Source of the DNA: Paraphoma chrysanthemicola | Lineage: Eukaryota; Ascomycota; Dothideomycetes; Pleosporales; Phaeosphaeriaceae | NCBI GenBank assembly: GCA_020744225.1 | Contig: JAGMWG010000007.1 | Span: 1,736,001 to 1,800,000 of the forward strand | DNA: 64,000 nt | Reading direction: 5' to 3' | Shown: piece after piece, positions 20,074 to 31,260 of the stretch | How positions within the stretch are numbered: position 1 is the first letter of the stretch | Layout: every line of letters starts with the position of its first letter | Program-made: the position numbers and the translations under genes | The notes under the pieces: model-generated | What the model saw: only the letters and a program-made list of their open reading frames with translations | Told to the model about the DNA's origin: nothing | The model's database searches: none

Positions 20074-22052
20074 TTACCCGCGATGTAGAATCGTATCCAG
20101 CGGGCTCTTCTTCTTCTCGCCCATCTCTTTCTGAACATTTTTCTTCTGGCCCTTGGTCATGAGGCCTCTTGCCTTCAGGCCTCTTTCTTTTCTCAATTTC
20201 TTCAAGGCCTCTTCCGTGATCTCTTGCCGGAGCAATTGCTCGACGACGAGCTTCTTGCGACTCCTTTTGTCACCCTGGCCAATGATGATGCCGGCAGTGA
20301 TGTTACATGTGAGACTGCAACTGAGGATGACGGCTGTCAGTGCCTTCGGGCGGACCTTGTAGTAAATGCCCCAAGTGGTGCCGCCAAGAGCACACTGAAA
20401 CATGGAGTGGCAGTCGAGCAGGACGATGATGGTGATGAGGAGTCTGATCGAGAAGGCGTTATGTGTGTAGGTCTCAGTAGGTCGGTAGAAGGTATGCGAC
20501 TTGGCAATCTTCGCTTGGTGGTACTCGAGCTTCTGTTGTTCTTCCTCTGTCAGGACTGGCAGCTCTTCCTCTTCCTCCTCCTCTTCAGTCGTCTCGCCTC
20601 TGTCGATGGCGATAGACTGACGTGGAAGCTCGTTGTGATCCTTGAGCTCAGCCAAGCCACGCTCTTTTCGTAGACGCCACGTGCGATGCGCGTAAAGAGC
20701 GACAAAGATCATGTGGTATGTATCCACAATGCGGAATGGGAACATGGTAATGCCGACCACACAGAACAGCGCCGTAAGAATCTGGTCGCAAATCTCCACG
20801 AAATATTCTTGTCTTCCCTTGACCGATATCCAGCCGATCAAGAACAGCACCCATGCCGCTCCCCAAAAAGTGATTAAGAAAAAGTATAGTGTAACAATGA
20901 AGCCAAGAGGATTGCGCACATAACGGCCGAAACCGCGCATGGTTCGCTTGAACCTGGCGCGCTTTGAGTGAAGAACATGGCGGACATGGTCGTCGAGAGC
21001 GGCCTTCTCTTCGTCGGTCCAACCGGGCAGCGACGCGCCATGAGGGAGAACTGCATAGTGGTGTTCTGGGCCTTCCTCCATGGTGGATAGAATCGAGTCG
21101 ATGGTGTTGGTTCGTCTGAGTCCAGTGCCACCAGCCGCGCGCTCGACTTCTCCTGCCTGCGTCATTTGGGGCAGCTGGTCTTCACGCCCGGTCACTGCCG
21201 TCTCCTCATCTGATGACTCTGATGTTGATTGGGCGAGATCGTATGTTGGTTGTCGATTGTAAAGCCACGGAAGGTTGGGCAGAAAGAGGGAGTTCTGCAC
21301 ATTGTTCAGCGTTGTGAGGGCAGAGATTTCAGGATCTGCATGAACAGGTTAGTCAATTGCATTCGTCCGCGCTGAACAGACTGACCGATGACATCCAGAA
21401 CATCCACCACGTTCCCGTCCATCATCCTCTGGTTCACGACATTGTTGTGGTTGTTGCGCCGGATGTTGATGGCCGATAGTTGCCGCTGCATGGGCTGCCT
21501 TCGCGCACTAGGGCCTCGTGAGGGCGGCGCGCCTGTTCCTGGCGCGAGGAGATCCGCATTGCCTGCGCGCCCCTGCTCGTCGATGGCCTGCAAAGGCGTG
21601 CCTGTCATTTGCCGCCTGAGATCAAGTTCATCTGGAAACAAGGCAGAAGACGGCGGTCGAGGCTCTGAGCTGCTTCTTCGCCGACCGGCTTGCCAGCTGT
21701 CGTCGGTCGCTGCTTTTGGGGCCGGAGGGGATTGCGAGGGGACCGCATTCTGTGCAGATGGTCTTCGAATCCTTATCGAAGAGCTGCGCAGCCGGGACGA
21801 GGGCGATTGCGAGGGCGCCGCAGCTTGCGCTGGGACTTGAAGGGCCGGCGCGTGTGTTGTTGTGGTGACGGTGGGATGGTTGATGGTTGTTGTGTGTGTG
21901 TTGGGGCCGAAGTCGTGAACCGAAGTCGTTCCATGCCCGTCTATTGTCGAGTGCACGGTCGTGGTCCCGTGCGGGCCGTGTGTTGTGGTGGTGGTGGTCG
22001 AGGTCGTCGACGAACCCGCGGGCTGGTCGCGAGTGCCTTGATGCGGATCCAT
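20074..22052 (-). CDS. DUF2985-type integral membrane protein
   Basis: Minus strand, exon 1 22052-21386 and exon 2 21335-20074 (50-nt intron), 642 aa. The first about 200 residues are disordered and Ser/Thr/Pro-rich with a Thr/His-rich opening. The membrane part begins near FGRYVRNPLGFIVTLYFF, followed by FWGAAWVLFLIGWISVKGRQ, EICDQILTALFCVVGITMF and PFRIVDTYHMIF, a layout I recognise from the fungal DUF2985 family. An acidic loop with a run of nine Glu separates these from two further hydrophobic segments (LLITIIVLLDCHSMFQCAL and a segment around LTAVILSCSLTCNITAGIII). A basic C-terminal tail (KKLRKERGLKARG) ends the protein. Role unknown. Divergent to PPX1 with a 933-base shared region. Confidence 0.8.
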
Positions 22053-22985
22053 TGCTACACGACAGGCGTCTCCGAGCCAGCTGGGAGATTCTTCCTGGAC
22101 GCAAAGGTTCGGCGTCGAGTCGCGGCGCCGCGAAAGATGTATGCGCTTAGCAAGCTAGCCCAGGTTCCGGCCGCACCGGCGCCCGCTTAGTTCATTGTTC
22201 AGTCAGCAGCGAACTTGCAGATGTCCGTCAGCAACAGGTCTAGGAAACGCCAAAAAGAGTAAGAGGGTAGGTGGCGCGCAGAGAGATGTGATTTCGAAGG
22301 ATAGGTGATAATTCGTGAAGATGAGGAATGCAATGCCTGCACATGTTTCACTCGTCAGAGCCTTAACCGTCGTCAGAGGGCGCGAGCTTTCTTGCCGTGC
22401 GTTTCCGGCCCGTGTCCCATGCAATGATCTGCAGACGGCGGACCCCATGGCCATGGAATTTGTGAACCTCCGGATCCGGGCTGGAAGATGAGAGGTCATG
22501 CCATGACAGTTCGTGTTGTGTTCGCGGGGCACAATCTCTGATGGCACCATCTGGTGCTGGACGGCCGCTTCCAAAACGCCAACCAATCGCCATGTGCTGT
22601 GCTGTGCTGACTGACCAGCGGGGATGCCTGCAGGCTGACAGCATACGGCGAATGCTTGAATACCTCAAGCAGCATCGAGGTCTGTTGACCATAAACTTGA
22701 GTCCAACGGGGAATTGCTCCATTCTATGTGATTTTGTTCTTGGTTCAACGCACGATGCACTCCAGCCCTACACCCCAGACGAACCGATACGAAACACTGG
22801 CCTTCCCAAATTGAGGAAGCGCCGGGCAAGATGTCTTGGCTGATGACGCAGTAGAGGTACCTTGTTGGACCCTGGGCTCGCGTGGCTGGTTGTGAGGCTG
22901 TACCTGAGCTGAGACCGCTGAAACAGCTTTTCTTCTTCAACACCCAACTTGTTCATATGTAAATTATCATCACTACCTGCGCAAC
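22053..22985. other. Divergent promoter region DUF2985/PPX1
   Basis: Lies between the two starts. Open frames here overlap on both strands and carry no domain features. No gene supported; probably promoters and leaders. Confidence 0.4.
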
Positions 22986-24393
22986 ATGAAGGCTCTACGG
23001 ACCCTTATCCCGGCTTTCCTGGCCGCAAGCCCTGTGGGCGCAATGCCGCAGAATCACCTCCCGAAGCAAACCATCCTAGGCGCTGCAGGCAGAGCCAAAC
23101 CCATTGGAGTCGGGCACTTCAGCGAGTGGAGTCGCGCAGCCAAGAAGGCATTCCTGGTCGATTGGCAGGCCGGGAAAGCGTCAGAATGGACAATTGTCGA
23201 GGGCAACGAGGGCGGCGACCTAGACAGCATGACGGCGGCGCTGACCTGGGCCTACCACCTCGACCACATCTCGGAGAACTCGTCGCATCCTATCAAGGCG
23301 ATCGCATTGCTGCAGACACCATCGCACGCCTTGGATTTGCGACCAGAGAATAAGCTAGCTCTGGACAATTCGCAAATGACCGCCGGCCACGAGGATCTCC
23401 TCACAATGGACGAGCTTCCAGAAGACCCCGAGACATTGGCCAGGAAGCTGAAGGGCATTGTGCTGGTCGATCATGCAGAGCCGCTGCGTAAATGGAGCCA
23501 CGCGAACATTGTGTCAATCTTCGACCACCACAAGGATCGCGGCACAGCGCCCAAGGCCAAGCCACGCATTTTCGAGACGACTGCGAGCTGCACCACCATC
23601 GTCGCGCGACAGATGCTCGACGAGTTGGAGCAACTCGAAGAGGAGTACCACATGCCTCACGAACTTCTCGAACTCATCCTCTCCGCCATCGCCATCGATT
23701 CTGGCGGCCTCACCAGTGACAAAACTACCAAGGCCGACATCGAGACTTCGAAACGCGTGCTCGCGCGCAGTGCATGGGCGAAGAAGGATCTCGAAGACGT
23801 CATGGAAGACCTGGACGACCAGCTCACCTCGGCACAGAAGGACATTGACCATCTCGACCTCCGTGACCTGCTCCGACGAGACTGGAAAGGCGATTTAATC
23901 GACACGCCGTCGCCGCGCACGCCCACTGTTAGCCTGGGCTTCGCGTCGGTCCCGTACTCAATGGACGAGCAGATCCTGAAGACGGACTTCAAGGAGCTGT
24001 TTGATTGGTTTGCGGTACATGCGGTATGTACACTCTTGTCATGATGATCTACACTTCACTAACACTTCTCAGGCATGGACAGCTGAAGCCGGCGTCGACA
24101 TCTCCATCACGTTGAACAAGTACAAGCAACACCACAAGGACGGCTCGAAGGAGAAGATTCGCGAGATCGTTCTTACCGTTCGCGATGACGTGCGCATCGA
24201 TCAAGACCAGGCGAATGCGCTCTTCAAAGTCGTCAAGGAGGCGTTGGAGAACAATGCCGAGGGGATTGAGCTTACGCCGTGGCATCGCGCGGACGAGCTA
24301 TCCAACAGGCAGATGGTGTGGACACACAAGAGCGATGCCGGGAGAAAACTTATCCGACCGATCGTCGAAGATGCAGTTTCGGGGTGGGACTAG
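22986..24393 (+). CDS. PPX1: Exopolyphosphatase of the DHH family
   Basis: Hydrolyses terminal phosphates from inorganic polyphosphate. Exons 22986-24023 and 24073-24393 (49-nt intron) give 452 aa, somewhat longer than yeast Ppx1. DHH-family metal motifs are in order: EGNEGGDLDS at about 72-81, LVDHAEP at 160-166 and IFDHHKD at 178-184; SAIAIDSGGLTSDKT around residue 235 is the next metal/phosphate loop. The C-terminal DHHA2 domain includes SVPYSMDEQIL and VDISITLNKYKQ. The start at 22986 is the first ATG; its product opens with a hydrophobic stretch (MKALRTLIPAFLAASPVGA) that looks like a signal peptide, which the yeast cytosolic enzyme lacks. A second Met at residue 20 would give a cytosolic form. 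The two-location idea is inference. Confidence 0.93.
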
Positions 24394-25516
24394 CCTGTTC
24401 ATGATTCGAATCCTGTGTATGTGTAAGATTGTGCCTGATATCAGTTGTTGCTGCAATCCTTCGAGCCCGGCCAAGCTCAACAACTGCAGGACGCTGACTT
24501 TGAAATTGTGTAACTAAGACTGCCTAAATTACTTCAGAATATTTTCCGACTCTTCGCATCTTTTCTGAAGATCCCCGTGAGGTTATACGGTCCTCTGTGA
24601 AAGAGGTTGAAACCTGTGCATGGCTGAATGGGCACGACTTGTTGTGACGGCTGGTACGACTGGCAAGTTGAACTGTGAGGTGTCTTGTTAGTTGCTCCAA
24701 TGGAAAGTGAGACTAGTTACGGCCATCATCTCTGCGCATTTGTTTGAGCTCTCGGCCTCGTGGCGTCTTAAACGAAAGCCCTGTACAGCCCCGTATACCC
24801 TTATAAACATGACTTGGATATCGAAAAGTACCAAGAAGACATTCAGGGCTCCGTAACTGGGTGTTTGCCGTCCGCGAGGCTAATTGACGTTCTGCTTGAA
24901 AGGAGGGCTGGAAGCCTTCACCACACTCAGGGATAGGTACGTCATCGTCAAGTGTCATTATTCATAAACTTCATAACAAGCATTGTGCAACAAAACAACC
25001 TATTCCAAACTCTCCATGGGAAAAACCAAGCCCAACCCCCTATCCTTAAAGCCCGATTCCAGCAAAGAAAAACCCCCAAAGGAGCAAACAAACAGACAAT
25101 CAACCCAAACCAAGATCTCCGTGAGATGTCGGAATCCAAAACCCCTATCCTCAAAGGCTGGTTCCAGCAAAAGGTTCTCAAACAAGCAAACAGCCCCAAA
25201 CTAACGCGAAGCAAACGAAAAGAAATAGAAGATATACAGCCCAGGATCGGCAACCAGTACTCGACCCTCCCCTCCACCTAGACTGTGTTGGAACCAGGGG
25301 GAGTCAAGCCCGAGGAGCAACTGCAACCATCTGAGACCTCAAGTCTGGGTGGAGGTTCGGGGAGGTAGGAAGTCGAAGTGGGAGAGCCAGATGGTAAAGC
25401 ACAACAGAGAGACCCCAAAGCGCCCGTGGACTCCGTGTCATGAACTTAATATAGGAACGAATGCAAACGGGTATAAAACGCCAGAAAATGCCAACCAGTC
25501 GTGCCGCTCAGTAACG
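24394..25516. other. Convergent region between PPX1 and borealin with an AC-rich repeat
   Basis: About 1.1 kb. The stretch 24960-25270 is strongly strand-asymmetric (A and C on the plus strand) and contains an imperfect duplication listed separately. It is open on both strands for about 109 codons but neither frame begins with ATG. I see no supported gene. Confidence 0.4.
25037..25171 (+). repeat. Imperfect direct repeat, about 30 bases, in AC-rich DNA
   Basis: Copy one at 25037-25066 and copy two at 25142-25171 share CCCCTATCC, AAAG and TTCCAGCAAA in the same order, about 105 bases apart. Similarity fades on both sides into A/C-rich sequence. In the open plus frame the copies read PILKARFQQ and PILKGWFQQ. 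Whether this is a decayed coding repeat or simple non-coding duplication is unclear. Confidence 0.55.
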
Positions 25517-26338
25517 CTATCGTGGGCGGGTTGCGGGCTTCGCAGCAGGCTTCTGCCTGGCGTTGTTGTTCTTGGGTGAGAGGATCTGCGCAGCAGCTGG
25601 CTTCTGGCGGGAGGCGGCGCGTGTGGTTCTCGTTGTGGGTGCGGGCTTGCTAACAGCAGGAGCAGGCTTTTGGGCAGCTGCGCGGACACGCTTCCTGGGG
25701 ACATCCAATGCTGCGTTTTCCTTGTCCTCACTCGACATCTCAGCGCTGCTGCGTTTCTTAGCGCGAGTGGCTGTGTGCCGAGCGAGCTTGCTGGAGGCGG
25801 GCTGTATGGCTGGCTTGGGGGCTGGTGCGGCTCGACCCTTACGCGTGACTGGTGCGAGTGCCTTTTCTGATGTTGGCGATGAAGTCTTGATCTCAGGCGA
25901 CGTCTTGGCTGCAGGAGATGCCTTGGGTTGTGGTGCCCTCTTTGGTGCTGGCGCCTTCTTGCCGGCAGCTGTCCTAGTGCTGGTGGTGGGAGCGGCTGCA
26001 ATGGGTGGGACAACCTTGGTGGTAGGAGCGGCTGCTACAACTGATGCGGCATTGATAGCGGCTGCTTTCCTGACTAATGAACCAAGAGGGGCGAGGAGCT
26101 CGACAAGTGGCTTCTGTCGCTGAGCTGCTGGGATGCGGTTGACGCGTCGCTCAAGGCGATCGCGCATGCTGGCGCCCTGGGCCTCTGCCGTGGCGTGCAA
26201 CTGCTCTGTTCTGTTCTTGACTGTGATTAACGCGTCAGTGACTGCTCAAATGTGAGGAAAGGAAAGGAACTCACGTTCGAGGGTAAAGTTGGCGATCATG
26301 GCGGCTTTCGCCTCTTCGGTGAGTCTGAGTTGCGGCAT
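25517..26338 (-). CDS. NBL1: Borealin / Nbl1-like chromosomal passenger complex subunit
   Basis: Minus strand, exon 1 26338-26275 and exon 2 26220-25517 (54-nt intron), 255 aa. The N-terminus, MPQLRLTEEAKAAMIANFTL joined to KNRTEQLHATAEAQGASMRD and then RLERRVNRIP, matches the borealin N-terminal helix that bundles with survivin (Bir1) and INCENP (Sli15) to place Aurora B at centromeres. After residue about 65 the protein is disordered and rich in Ala, Pro and Lys with many KPA/TRAAS units, likely a basic, phosphorylatable tail that binds nucleosomes or microtubules. Yeast Nbl1 is only about 73 aa and lacks this tail; longer forms occur in other fungi and animals. The ATG at 26338 is strong because the family motif starts within five residues. 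Confidence 0.85.
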
Positions 26339-26933
26339 TGTTTACGCGTAAACAAAGGCGATGAGACTGATGTAGAGAGATCAGAAGAAGCTTATGCACA
26401 AGGCGATGAAGCGTCTGATGGGAGTGTGTCGAATTGCAAGCTGGCGGTAGCAGTTGCTGCAGATGTGGTGGTGGTGCTGGAGTTGTGGTGTGTAAGGAAG
26501 AAGGAGCGTAGTACGGGCGAAGAGCGCTGAAAAGCGAACGCGACTGCCAAGCTTTCGCGCAAGACCAACCACCTTGGGAAGCAGACACGTAGCAAGATCA
26601 CGAAAAGAACGCGACCACCATATGTGCCTTCTGCGCGTTCGATAGGTATAATTTTGCCCAGAAAGCAGTGCAAAAATCTACGGCAATGCTGAAATTCTGC
26701 AGTATGCAACGACATTCGACGTTGCTGCAGGTCACGGGCCGCGCGCCGATCGGATTACACAAGGCGCCGCTCGGACCACACTGCGCCTGCGCTCTAGATC
26801 ACCTGGCACGTGACCCAGCCTCCCGCAGCTCGAGCGGCGATTGTCAGTGGACCTCCGACGCTACCTAAGCTCATCATCGCCGGCTGCCTCACGTTGTCAC
26901 TTTACTCTCAAATACCCCACACGCGCCGTCAAG
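26339..26933. other. Divergent promoter region NBL1/RPN10
   Basis: 595 bases between two start codons. Contains one CACGTG box (26807-26812). No coding region supported. Confidence 0.45.
26807..26812 (+). promoter_or_regulatory. CACGTG E-box upstream of RPN10
   Basis: E-box core 122 bases before the RPN10 start, read as GGCACGTGACC. A bHLH factor such as Cbf1 could bind. Single hit, so weak. Confidence 0.3.
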
Positions 26934-27927
26934 ATGGTCCTGGAAGCGTCTATGATAGTGTATGGTCAAGGATCGTCATATGGGATAACCGCGCTGACCG
27001 CAACAGTGTCGACAACAGCGAAGCGAGCAGAAATGGTGATTACGTGCCCTCCCGGTGGGAAGCACAACAAGATGCCGTCAACCTGATCTTCTCCGCGAAA
27101 ACCGGCGCAAACCCAGAGTCGTCCGTTGGTTTGATGAGCATGGGGGGCAGCACTCCAGAGATCCTCACGACTCTCACAACAGACATCGGCAAGATTCTCG
27201 ACGGCCTGCACAGGACAAAGATAAAGGGCAGCTCACATTTCGTCACGGGCATCAACGTAGCAGCTGTAGGTCAGCTTAACATCTTGGGACCTGCAACGCT
27301 GACAAGGCAACACAGCTGGCACTCAAGCACAGGCAGAACAAGTCACAGAAGCAGAGGATAATCATATTCAACTGCAGCCCAATCGAGGAGGATGAGAAGA
27401 ACCTGGTCAAGCTCGCGAAGAAGATGAAGAAGACAAACATCAGCATCGACATTGTAGCTTTTGGAGAGCTAAGCGACGACACCACGAAAAAGCTTCAGGC
27501 GTTCAGCGACAATGTGCAGAGCGCCGAAGGATCCTACCTCGCCACGATACCGCCCAGCGCAAACCTCCTCAGCGATTCCCTCATCTCGACGCCCCTACTT
27601 GGCGGCGACGGTACTTCTGGTGCTGGTGGTGCGGGTGGATCCGGCGGCGAGGGAGGGGCTTCGGGCGGCAACGACTTCGAGTTTGGTGTAGACCCATCTG
27701 TGGACCCAGAACTTGCACTAGCGCTGAGGATGAGTTTTGAGGAAGAAAAGGCACGTCAAGATAAGGAGAAGAAGGCGAAAGAGGCTGCGGAGGGCAAGAC
27801 GGACCTTGAGCCAGTGGCCGAGGGCGACGAGAAGCAGCCACTACTGGACGACCAAGGCCAACCGAGCGGCAGCAGTAGCAAGGACAAGAAGAAGGACGAT
27901 GATCCGGACAAGATGGATACAGCATGA
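26934..27927 (+). CDS. RPN10: 26S proteasome ubiquitin receptor Rpn10
   Basis: Subunit of the 19S regulatory particle that binds polyubiquitin chains. Three exons, 26934-26959, 27007-27265 and 27316-27927, give 298 aa. Exon 1 is only 26 nt; the join yields MVLEASMIVVDNSEASRNGD, the exact family start. The von Willebrand A domain spans about 1-190 (VGLMSMGG, GSSHFVTGINVAALALKHRQ across the second junction, RIIIFNCSPI, IDIVAFGE). A Gly/Ala/Ser linker follows, then one ubiquitin-interacting motif, DPELALALRMSFEEE, at about 225-239, and an acidic/lysine-rich tail ending in DKMDTA. Length fits fungal Rpn10. Divergent from NBL1, convergent with TRS23. Confidence 0.96.
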
Positions 27928-28326
27928 ATTCTGTCACAGACACACGGATATGGACTTAGGCTGGTCAGAGGTGGCTGTAAGGACATAAATAGAGCATCTA
28001 CGGCGTCTACTGTATGACTAGAGCTGGATGATACCACAGCGTCTGATCAATGAATGATTAATAATGATCATCACAGACATAATCTCAATTCCGCTACCTT
28101 AGATCCACCCGCCGTGCTTCCACAGCGCAGTAAGTGTCCCGGCCGCCTAACACCACTGTTATTTGCTCGTCAGATAGTACAATTCTTGTGCACATATAAT
28201 CGTAGTGCCCCCGGCCCTGGAACCAATCCAAAGCGCGTCCAAGTGTTTCAACTCAGCGGCTACGCGGAGCGGCTCTACTTTCGTGTTCATTTGGTCGGCA
28301 ACTGTAATCGTTCGCAATCGGCTCCC
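27928..28326. other. Convergent 3' region RPN10/TRS23
   Basis: About 400 bases between two stop codons. Nothing coding seen. Confidence 0.4.
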
Positions 28327-28888
28327 TCACCCCCTCACCTTCACAAACCCATCTAGCCCTCGGTCGAACTTTTCACACCGTATCGGCATTTCTACGGTGT
28401 AGAATGGGTTCTTCATGACATAGTCGGCATAAAGCTCGTAGATCTTCTTTATCATCGTGTCCACGTTTGGTTGTTGTGGCTCCGTAAACAGGAGGAACTT
28501 GGTACCCGTTTGTGTCTGGAAACATTGGATACGGAAATGGCTTGATTCCAGGACTTCGAGACCTGTTGGGCGGTTTATGAAGGGTGATGGGGCACTGGAT
28601 GCGGGAAGCGGGTTTGGCACTGGGGGAGCGGGGGAGAGACGGGCGGTGATGGCGTGCATGCTGTTTGATGTGAGTATGAATGCCCTGGAGTTGGGCTATG
28701 ATGCAGTCAATGTACCCATGGAAGGAGCCGGCGAGCGTGAGATAATCGTTGCTTGAGAGCTTGCTCATGCCCGTGTGGAATTCGCGATTGTAGACTAGCC
28801 CGCCGGCCTTGTTGATCACGAAGAGCGCGAAGACGACCCTATGAGCTGTCAGACTTCAAATGCGGCGCTGTGATATGAGGACGAACAT
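28327..28888 (-). CDS. TRS23: TRAPP complex subunit Trs23 (TRAPPC4)
   Basis: Longin-fold subunit of the TRAPP tethering and Rab-GEF complex acting in ER-Golgi traffic. Minus strand. The main exons are 28838-28716 and 28660-28327, joined by a 55-nt intron into LAGSFHGMHAITARLSP. Diagnostic parts are FALFVINKAGGLVYNREF, LSSNDYLTLAGSFHG, FRIQCFQTQTGTKFLLFT and IYELYADYVMKNPFYTVEMP. No ATG lies in frame at the start of the first of these exons. The best model splits the start codon: AT at 28888-28887, a 48-nt intron with donor GTTCGT and a CTGAC branch site, then G from 28838, giving MVVFALFVINK and 152 aa in total. The donor is weak, so the 5' end is the uncertain part; the family call is not. 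Confidence 0.88.
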
Positions 28889-29304
28889 GATCAGTTCCAC
28901 AAGGTCAAAGAGACGCTCAGAAGAGCAGCAAGTATACAGCAAATCCAGCTGACTCGTGTCGATGTTGGAATGCGACGTCAGACAAACAGTCGTGGCATGT
29001 GGTGTGGACCCTGGCAAGCAACCCCGCTGACCGCCCGCCCGATTCTGCCCCTCTGCAGCCTGTCACTGCGGACGCACCTGAGCTCAAACAAGCTTGGATT
29101 GCTTCCCTCTTGCTTTCACCACACCTACCGGCCGGCCGCCTCTGACTATAATTGCCAACCACCCGCTTCGAACACGGCGCCGGCCATTCCACAGTTTCTC
29201 TCGCCCACTACTCGCCCATATACGCCGCCTCATCCACGAGCTCAACACATCGCGCGAACTTTCCGTGTCACCATAGGCTGAAGGCCCTCACAACTCTGTC
29301 CCAC
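28889..29304. other. Divergent promoter region TRS23/two-UBC gene
   Basis: 416 bases between starts. CT-rich segments precede the plus-strand gene. No coding region supported. Confidence 0.4.
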
Positions 29305-30668
29305 ATGTCGAACCAATCTATACTGCGCATCACGCGCGAGCTTGGCGAGATCCAGCGTGGTTCCGACCTGTCCATCGCCGTAGCGTGCCGCGACATCGAT
29401 GTTCGTCATGTTAGGGCGTTGATTATTGGACCGCCTGACACGCCGTACGAATTCGGCTTCTTCGAGTTTGCGGTCAAGTTCACAAAGGACTATCCTACAA
29501 AGGCGCCGCAGGTTACCGCGACCACCACCAATGGCGGCCGCACGCGCTTCAACCCAAACATATATGCTGGCGGCAAGGTCTGTTTGTCAATCCTTGGGTA
29601 AGTGTCTTCCTGAAGAGTATCATGCAGAAAGCTAATCCTGATAGGACATGGCGAGGCGAGCGCGGCGAGGAGTGGTCTTCGGCACAGGGTTTGGAGTCCA
29701 TCCTCATCTCCATCCAGAGCCTAATGTCGTCCAATCCTTACGAGAACGAACCGGGATTCGAAGACGCCAACTCTGACTACGACAAGAAGAACCAAGCATC
29801 GTACGTCGACAAGATCCGCCACGAGTCGTTGAGGATCTCCGTCGTCGAGCGACTAGAGGAGTACCTGGGTATCTACCAGGAGCGGCCGGGCGTCACTGTC
29901 TACAATGCCGAGGACGACTATCAGGCAAGCATAGAGGATGTCCCATTTGAGCCCTTCAAGGACTTATGCAAGCGACGCTTTCTCTGGTACTACCCATCCT
30001 ATATGGCGACGATTGACGAAGCCGCCAAAAAGCACAAGGACGGGGATCGGTTCGAGAAGATGCCATTCGAGGGCCCTGGAAACACCATGGAGGGTAGCTA
30101 CCAGTACACAAGCCTGCGAGAGCGTCTCGTGAAGATCTTCGACAAGCTGAATGAGGAAATGACCGGTTGGGCTGCGGAAGGACTCACTGCAGTCAACAAG
30201 GAGTTGAGTATCGCCAGCAACTTGCAGCGCCAGTACGAGCAGATCGTGGAGAACTACAAGACGAATGAGTCGGTTACGATCGACCTTGATCTCGTGGACA
30301 AAAATCCGTTTGTCTGGCAATTGGTGCTCTTTGGTCGGCCTATGACCAACCTCGACGGTGGCATGTTCAGAATCTTGCTTTACATCAGCCCGAAGTTTCC
30401 AGACGTCTTGCCTCGGGTGAAATTTGCGACACCAATCTTCCATCACCGCGTGTCGCCCGACGGGATCCTTTGTTACGATGCGGCTCGTAAGGATGACATG
30501 CGATCTCATATCGAGGCCATAATCGCCGCCATTGAGGAGGAGTCTCCCGCATACGACCCTCGCACGCTCGTAAACCCAGAGGCTGCTAAGCTCTATTGGG
30601 GGTCGCCGGACGAGAAGAAGCTGTACAATCGCCGCCTGAGACGCTCAGTGCAGGACAGTGCCGAGTAA
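29305..30668 (+). CDS. E2 ubiquitin-conjugating-like protein with two UBC domains
   Basis: Exons 29305-29597 and 29645-30668 (47-nt intron) encode 438 aa. The first UBC fold (about 1-150) resembles UBE2Z/BIRC6-type E2s: ALIIGPPDTPYEFGFFEF, TRFNPNIYAGGKVCLSILGT with the predicted catalytic Cys93, and LISIQSLMSSNPYENEPGF after it. A helical linker of about 110 residues follows. A second UBC-like fold lies in the C-terminal half: VLFGRPMTNLDGGMFRILLY, then ISPKFPDVLPRVKF and the active-site-like SPDGILCYDAARK with Cys374, then a helix DDMRSHIEAIIAAIEEE and NPEAAKLY. Both halves keep the cysteine, so two thioester sites are possible. Substrates and E1 partner unknown. The ATG at 29305 directly precedes the first helix (SILRITRELGEIQ). 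Confidence 0.85.
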
Positions 30669-31260
30669 GTTCACGCGGATGCACTGAAGCTGCAAATGCC
30701 GAGAGTACTTCGACGCTAACGAGCGCAGGAACTGCTTCTAGCGAGGCACGGAACGATGGATATCGACGAGTTATGATCTTTACGGCCACCAAATTCCTTT
30801 CCTGTCATGAGCAGAATGACGTTTATCGATACCCACAAGCTTGGCCTCACGGCACACTGCATTCGCGGCGTATACAGACTTGAGCACGGCATTACGTGCT
30901 TCATAGCATGGCGTTCGGTTACGATGGTTGACTCATCGAATTTTGGGGCAACGGCTGCATGGGATCTAGGCTAGATAGGCCACATACGCGAATGCTACAT
31001 TTCAACATCTTGTCGAGGTCCCTGTACAGACACTCAAGCATATTGATCCGTGAAGTTGTAACTTAGGATGCTTCGCGCGGAGGCTAATCTTCGCATTGGT
31101 GCAATGCTGACCGTTACCAAGGCCGTTACCAAGACCCTGGAAATTGCGGGGAGCACTCACCCCTTGCGGCAGCTGCTCCCCCGAACTCCGCAAACAATTT
31201 ACCGTCGCGCTCAAACAGCACGCGCAACCTCAACTACCATTGCACAACGCATAAAACATA
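30669..31260. other. Intergenic, promoter of ERG26
   Basis: About 590 bases. Short frames only. Contains the ERG26 promoter; no clear TATA or sterol-response element was picked out. Confidence 0.4.

Noticed and set aside
24405..24420. B-box-like GATTCGAATCC after PPX1
   Set aside because: No A box upstream and it sits directly after the PPX1 stop; no cloverleaf seen.
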